A stretch of 64,000 nucleotides of DNA. It comes from Pseudomonadota bacterium (lineage in GTDB: Bacteria > Desulfobacterota > Desulfobacteria > Desulfobacterales > Desulfobacteraceae). Within the stretch, counting starts at the first letter, position 1; each line of letters opens with the position of its first letter. A program made the position numbers and the translations under genes. The notes under the pieces are model-generated. The model was given only the letters and a program-made list of their open reading frames with translations, was not told the DNA's origin and searched no databases. The stretch spans positions 1 to 64,000 of the forward strand of contig JAHJLV010000036.1 of NCBI GenBank assembly GCA_018821535.1, given 5' to 3'. Positions 59,810 through 64,000 of this stretch are shown here, one piece after another.

Positions 59810-62038
59810 TTGGTTGTTTTAAAAGGACATATTGAGCGGGTAACCTTTTCCAGTGAGGAAACAGCCTTTTGTGTCTGCCGTATTAAAGTAAAAGAAGAAA
59901 AGAATCTGGTTACCATTGTGGGGAATATGGTGAATCCGGTCCCCGGAGAATTTGTGGAGCTTGAAGGAAAATGGATATCCCACCCCAAATTTGGTAATCA
60001 GCTTCAGGTAACCCGCTATAAAACCCTTGTGCCAGCCACCCAGGCCGGAATTCAAAAATATCTGGGTTCTGGCATGATCAAGGGAATCGGTCCGGTCATG
60101 GCCAAACGGATTGTTCAAAAATTCGGGGTTCATTCTCTGGATATCATTGAAAAAAATATTCAGCAATTGGCGCAAGTGGAAGGGATTGGTACCAAAAGGG
60201 TGGAGATGATCCGCCAGGCCTGGGAGGAACAAAAAGAGGTCCGGACCGTCATGCTTTTTTTACAGTCCCACGGGGTGAGTCCTGCCTATGCCGCAAAGAT
60301 TTTTAAAACCTATGGCCAGGACGCCATTGGCATTGTCAAGGAAAATCCATACCGGCTTGCCAGGGATATCTTTGGTATCGGATTTTTAACAGCCGATAAT
60401 ATTGCCCATAATTTAGGCATACAAAAAAACGCTCCCCAGCGCATAGAAGCCGGTCTTGAATATGTTTTAAACCAGCTGGCAGATGAAGGACATGTCTGCT
60501 ACCCCTATCTGGAATTGTGCCAGAAAATTCAGCAGATGCTTGAGGTTGAGCAGGATCTGGTATTTAAAGGAATTGCAGATTCATTTAGTGCCGACCGTAT
60601 TGTGATTGAGGATATCCATCCGGATATGGATGAGGTTCAGGAAAATCAGAAACTTGTATTTTTAAAGCAGTTTCATATTTGCGAGACCCGTATTACCAGA
60701 CGTCTGGAAAACCTGAAAAAAGCGCCGAAAACCTTGAGAAAAATTGATGTGGACCGGGCTGTTGCATGGGTAAAGGATCAGATACACATCCAGTTTGCAG
60801 CCAGACAGGAAGAAGCGGTAAAACGATCTTTGGATCAAAAGGTGATGATTATTACCGGCGGACCGGGAACCGGGAAAACAACCATCATTAATGCAATTTT
60901 AAAAATTTTAAAAAAAGCCGGTGCCAGAATATTACTTGCAGCTCCCACGGGCCGTGCTGCCAAGCGCATGAGCGAGGCAACCCGGGAAAAGGCCAGAACC
61001 ATTCATCGCATGCTGGATTATTCCATGCAGATTTTCGGGTTCAAGAAAAATGATACAAACCCGTTGAAATGTGATGTTTTGATTATCGATGAAGCATCCA
61101 TGATTGATACGGTATTGATGCACCATCTTTTAAAGGCGGTTCCAGCCGGTGCCACACTGATTCTGGTGGGGGATGTACACCAGTTGCCCTCGGTGGGGCC
61201 GGGAAATGTGCTCAATGATATTATTTCATCCCAGTGTTTTCATGTGGTGAAACTGGAGACGATTTTCCGTCAGGCCCAGAAGAGCCTGATCGTGGTCAAT
61301 GCGCACAGGATCAATAAGGGTGAATTTCCCATACTTGCCAAAGAGGACTCAAAAGCCAATTTTTATTTTATTCAAAAAGAAGATCCCGAGGATATTTTGA
61401 ATACCATCAAGGACCTGGTAAAAGACCGGATTCCCAAAAAATTCGGGTTTCATCCCTTAAACGATATTCAGGTATTAACCCCCATGCACAGAGGCGTCAT
61501 CGGGGCGGGTAATCTGAATATACAGCTTCAGGCCATTTTGAATGATTCATCCCAGGGTCTTGTCCGGGGCAACAGGGAATTTAAAATTCACGACAAGGTT
61601 ATGCAGATCAAAAATAATTATGACAAACATACCTACAATGGCGATATTGGAATCATAGACCATATTGATTTTATCAATCAAAAAATTATCATTGATTTTG
61701 ATGACCGCAAAATTGACTATGATTTTTCATCCATGGATGAAATTGTGCATGCCTATGCAGTGTCCATCCATAAGTCCCAGGGGTCTGAATATCCGGCAGT
61801 GGTTATTCCCATAGCGGTTCAGCATTATATGCTTTTGCAGCGAAATTTAATTTATACAGCGGTGACCCGGGGGAAAAAGCTGGTGGTGCTGGTGGGAACC
61901 AAAAAAGCACTGGGCATGGCGATTTCAACGGTCAATGCCCTCAAACGCCACACACGGCTGAAACACAGGCTGATTCAATCCTGTTCATTTGAACCCCGGA
62001 CGCCGGAATATGATCTGTTCAGACCGGATCAGCAATAG
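59810..62038 (+). CDS. recD2: RecD2-type ATP-dependent helicase
   Basis: A 742-residue RecD2 (stand-alone RecD-like 5'-3' helicase acting in mismatch or recombination repair). The N-terminal helix-hairpin-helix region reads GSGMIKGIGPVMAKRIVQKF and VEGIGTKRVEMI. Walker A ITGGPGTGKTT is at about 349-359, then APTGRAAKRMSEAT, IIDEASMIDTVLM, LVGDVHQLPSVGPG, an SH3-like insertion (KVMQIKNNYDK) and AYAVSIHKSQGSEYP with AVTRGKKLVVLVG. I chose TTG 59810, ten bases after AGGAG; earlier in-frame starts lie in the qrc terminator. Confidence 0.93.
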   Translation: MVVLKGHIERVTFSSEETAFCVCRIKVKEEKNLVTIVGNMVNPVPGEFVELEGKWISHPKFGNQLQVTRYKTLVPATQAGIQKYLGSGMIKGIGPVMAKRIVQKFGVHSLDIIEKNIQQLAQVEGIGTKRVEMIRQAWEEQKEVRTVMLFLQSHGVSPAYAAKIFKTYGQDAIGIVKENPYRLARDIFGIGFLTADNIAHNLGIQKNAPQRIEAGLEYVLNQLADEGHVCYPYLELCQKIQQMLEVEQDLVFKGIADSFSADRIVIEDIHPDMDEVQENQKLVFLKQFHICETRITRRLENLKKAPKTLRKIDVDRAVAWVKDQIHIQFAARQEEAVKRSLDQKVMIITGGPGTGKTTIINAILKILKKAGARILLAAPTGRAAKRMSEATREKARTIHRMLDYSMQIFGFKKNDTNPLKCDVLIIDEASMIDTVLMHHLLKAVPAGATLILVGDVHQLPSVGPGNVLNDIISSQCFHVVKLETIFRQAQKSLIVVNAHRINKGEFPILAKEDSKANFYFIQKEDPEDILNTIKDLVKDRIPKKFGFHPLNDIQVLTPMHRGVIGAGNLNIQLQAILNDSSQGLVRGNREFKIHDKVMQIKNNYDKHTYNGDIGIIDHIDFINQKIIIDFDDRKIDYDFSSMDEIVHAYAVSIHKSQGSEYPAVVIPIAVQHYMLLQRNLIYTAVTRGKKLVVLVGTKKALGMAISTVNALKRHTRLKHRLIQSCSFEPRTPEYDLFRPDQQ

Positions 62039-62080
62039 CCGGGGATATTCAGAAATCACATGAAAATTTAGAATTCAATT

Positions 62081-62389
62081 TTATTTTGGTGCGTTTTTGA
62101 TTCCTGAGATTATCCATATGGCAGACCAGATGATAATCACCGGCAGGATGCCGGTCAGCAGAAAAAAATTTAGACCAGACGTCCAGGGCTTGAGAAATAA
62201 GGCTGCCGCAAAAGGGTAGATCAGACTTAAACAGACAGCGATCCGGATTTTTACAGACATCTGCTTTAAATTCTGCGCAAGAGACGTTTTCCTTTTCCCG
62301 CTTGTTTGCTGAGGCCTGAACACCCGGGGCAATATAATAATTCCCGTAATAATCAGTATTAAAACAAGGATTTCATTTATTCCTGCCAA
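62081..62389 (-). CDS. Small three-helix membrane protein, hypothetical
   Basis: A 102-residue protein with three hydrophobic helices (about 5-22, 47-65 and 72-95) and a basic loop between the first two (RPQQTSGKRKTS). The last two helices are separated by only a short turn. I do not recognise a family; the opening ILVLILIITGIIILPRVF resembles several small uncharacterised inner-membrane proteins. It lies 37 bases downstream of the thioesterase gene on the same strand and may be co-transcribed. Confidence 0.65.
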   Translation of the reverse strand: MAGINEILVLILIITGIIILPRVFRPQQTSGKRKTSLAQNLKQMSVKIRIAVCLSLIYPFAAALFLKPWTSGLNFFLLTGILPVIIIWSAIWIISGIKNAPK

Positions 62390-62426
62390 AAGATGTATCT
62401 CCTGAAAATATAGAAAATTAAAGGTT

Positions 62427-62930
62427 TCAGCATTTGTTTGAATTCAGATGGCATTCAGTTTCCTTTCTTTTTTCAGCAAGGCGCATTTCGCGCCGGGAAA
62501 CCGCCTGGCGCTGACGTCTTTTATCTTCATCGGTTTCCGGCTTTAACGGTGGAATCTGAGTGGGCCGTTTGTCATCTCCCAGGGCCACAAACGTTAAATA
62601 CGCCGATGCAATATGGGTGGCAGTTCCGGTAAGCAAATCTTCAGCTTCAACTCTTACTCCGATTTCCATGGATGTATTGCCTGTCATGTTGACGCAGGCT
62701 TTGACAATGAGAAGATTACCGATAAAAGCAGGATTATGAAAATCCATCCGGTCGATGGAGGCCGTGACACATATTTTTCTGGCATGCCTGACAGCGGCAA
62801 CACCGGCTGCATTGTCAATTTCTTTCATAACAACACCGCCATGGACAATCCCTGCCGGGTTTGCATCCTGGGGAAGCATGATTTTTGAAATGGTAATACT
62901 GGAATCCCGTGCACATCTTTCATTCTTCAT
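62427..62930 (-). CDS. Acyl-CoA thioesterase, hotdog fold (YciA/Acot7-like)
   Basis: A 167-residue hotdog-fold thioesterase. The catalytic-helix region reads IMLPQDANPAGIVHGGVVMKEIDNAAGVAA (positions about 17-46; Asn23/Asp22 and the HGG turn are family hallmarks), followed by SIDRMDFHNPAFIGNLL. It hydrolyses acyl-CoA to free acid and CoA in the cytoplasm. The C-terminal 40 residues are an unusual charged extension (ETDEDKRRQRQAVSRREMRL) likely to be helical. Substrate length cannot be predicted. Confidence 0.9.
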   Translation of the reverse strand: MKNERCARDSSITISKIMLPQDANPAGIVHGGVVMKEIDNAAGVAAVRHARKICVTASIDRMDFHNPAFIGNLLIVKACVNMTGNTSMEIGVRVEAEDLLTGTATHIASAYLTFVALGDDKRPTQIPPLKPETDEDKRRQRQAVSRREMRLAEKRKETECHLNSNKC

Positions 62931-63057
62931 GGGTTTTGACCTTTATGATAAAGATATTAAACATCCTGTTCTGAACAAGCCGCATACAGATTCTGAATAT
63001 AAGATAAAATTTGAGTCTGTGTCAATCAATTGCCCTGAAAGCAGTTGCTTTTCATGA

Positions 63058-63891
63058 TTATTTGCTGTTCAGAACATCAATCATGGTGTAGATTTTTTGT
63101 GACACCTGTCCCTGGCTTATTTTTTTTGCAAGGAAGAATACGGCATCAAAGGTACCGCTGACATAAATATCCCGGCCGTTGATATTGTGTTTAAATTCAA
63201 ACAGGCTGTTGCCATCCGGCGCTGTCAATGTATAGGTATGCCAGCCGTGGCCCCCAAGGTGTTCTTTGGGGATATTCCATTCTTGTTCCTGAATTTTGGG
63301 GTCCCTGATCATCTGAATGTCATCCGGATGAAAGTCAACCCCCAGCTGGTTGAAAGAGGCCACCACCGCTTTTGCAGTGCCCGAGGTATCTGCCTTGCCA
63401 TTCTGATGGCTTTCCTTGACTGTCAGTGAATATCCTTTGAATAATCCGGGAAAATTGTGTGCTGCATATTCAATCATTGCCTGAAACCCCACAATCTGTT
63501 TGGCCATATTGGGAGCAATCACAGCAGGCGTGGAACCGTCTTCTACCGTCTGGGCAAGGGCCTTGCGGTCACCGCCTGTGGTTCCCATGACAAAAGGGAT
63601 CTGATTGCTGACATAAAACCGGGCGTTCTCATTCACCGCTGTCGGATGGGTATAATCAATGGAAATAAAAAAAGGATATCTGGACTGGATATCTTTGATT
63701 CGTTTATCCCTTATATCCGGTTTTATCAGTTCAAAATCCAGAGTGCCCACTGAAGCGATGGTTTCCGGAATATCCTGTCCGGTAAGTGAAAACGGAAGAA
63801 CAGTGAACCGTTCATCTGTTATGGCAAATTTTGCCATGATTTTTGCAACGTTTCCGGGAAGACCGTTGATCATGATATTTATTTTTTCCAT
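63058..63891 (-). CDS. dapB: 4-hydroxy-tetrahydrodipicolinate reductase, plant-type DapB
   Basis: A 277-residue reductase in lysine and diaminopimelate synthesis. It starts with a degenerate dinucleotide loop MINGLPGNVAKIM; FISIDYTHPTAVNENARFYV, FVMGTTGGDRKALAQ, VIAPNMAKQIVGFQAMIEY and the substrate motif TVKESHQNGKADTSGTAKAV follow. KESHQNGKADTSGTA (rather than EaHHrhKvDaPSGTA) marks the plant-type branch of DapB. AAGGAG lies eight bases before ATG 63891, overlapping the end of the upstream gene. A 127-base gap without a gene separates it from the thioesterase. Confidence 0.9.
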   Translation of the reverse strand: MEKINIMINGLPGNVAKIMAKFAITDERFTVLPFSLTGQDIPETIASVGTLDFELIKPDIRDKRIKDIQSRYPFFISIDYTHPTAVNENARFYVSNQIPFVMGTTGGDRKALAQTVEDGSTPAVIAPNMAKQIVGFQAMIEYAAHNFPGLFKGYSLTVKESHQNGKADTSGTAKAVVASFNQLGVDFHPDDIQMIRDPKIQEQEWNIPKEHLGGHGWHTYTLTAPDGNSLFEFKHNINGRDIYVSGTFDAVFFLAKKISQGQVSQKIYTMIDVLNSK

Positions 63892-63895
63892 TTAT

Positions 63896-64000
63896 CTACT
63901 CCTTTAATGGCTGAATGAATTCTTTGCGTGTTTTCATCTGTTCTGTTATTGCCTGAACCAGCCTGTGCAGTCCGGGCAGCTTTTCAGTTCCGATCAGGCA
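63896..64000 (-). CDS. C-terminal fragment of an upstream gene (window edge)
   Basis: The last 34 codons of a minus-strand frame end at TAG 63898-63896, four bases before the dapB start. It reads CLIGTEKLPGLHRLVQAI then TEQMKTRKEFIQPLKE, a helical C-terminus. I cannot identify the protein from this. The tight spacing makes it operon-mate of dapB, so a lysine-pathway gene (for example dapA or dapL) is possible but unsupported by motifs. Confidence 0.6.
   Translation of the reverse strand, partial: CLIGTEKLPGLHRLVQAITEQMKTRKEFIQPLKE

Overview
The window reads as ordinary chromosome of a strictly anaerobic, sulfate-reducing deltaproteobacterium (Desulfobacterota), most likely Desulfobacteraceae in the Desulfobacter/Desulfobacula/Desulfotignum neighbourhood. 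The evidence is a complete qrcABCD menaquinone-reductase operon (a sulfate-respiration complex), an anaerobe-type oxygen-defence cluster (desulfoferrodoxin, flavodiiron oxidase, rubredoxin, rubrerythrin-like protein), system II cytochrome c maturation, and Gram-negative envelope genes (lptE, murJ, mpl). The genus is inference. I see no prophage, insertion sequence or CRISPR array.

Layout. 1-5.3 kb: the N-terminal third of uvrA overlapping pdxA on the minus strand, then a strikingly divergent DnaA paralogue and a GlcD-type FAD oxidase on plus. 5.3-12.4 kb, minus: the conserved block rpsF-rpsR-DUF2232 membrane protein-rplI-dnaB-hflX behind a probable S6:S18 RNA leader, preceded by a GAF/HD-GYP phosphodiesterase. 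12.7-20.3 kb: leuS-lptE, rpsT (TTG start), then murJ-ftsB-like-TPR-like-rhodanese-MauE/DoxX-like as one overlapping plus-strand run, and a convergent sulfatase-modifying-factor-like lipoprotein or exported protein. 20.4-25.8 kb: a LysM membrane protein facing the trpEGDCF operon, which has a clear promoter and a 16-bp palindrome next to its -35. 25.9-32.3 kb: a B12-type radical SAM protein with an unusual CX4CX2C motif, a short CinA/PncC, an alpha/beta hydrolase, an RlmD/TrmA-type methyltransferase and a CoA-transferase fused to a GNAT domain.

32.3-35.4 kb holds a sigma-54-type promoter in front of a 66-aa basic protein, then the oxygen-defence cluster. 35.6-45.5 kb is a mostly plus-strand run ending in a possible envelope-signalling module: polytopic membrane protein, DHH phosphoesterase, coiled-coil membrane protein, ExeA-type ATPase fused to an OmpA domain, and an 1185-residue multi-PAS hybrid kinase. 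45.5-46.5 kb carries an apparently 5'-truncated GHKL ATPase butted against tRNA-Lys. 46.6-52 kb: hemL, mpl, a small membrane protein, a hemerythrin with one missing iron ligand, and recD. 52-59.7 kb: resB/ccsA cytochrome maturation followed by qrcABCD plus an unrecognised 53-aa membrane protein. 59.8-64 kb: recD2, a small membrane protein, an acyl-CoA thioesterase and plant-type dapB, with the tail of a further gene at the window edge.

How they fit together: cytochrome c maturation sits directly upstream of the multihaem QrcA; rubredoxin, flavodiiron oxidase and superoxide reductase together make an oxygen/superoxide scavenging path; the trp genes cover chorismate to indole-glycerol phosphate, with trpA/trpB not in the window. 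No sequence searches were run: all family names come from reading motifs.
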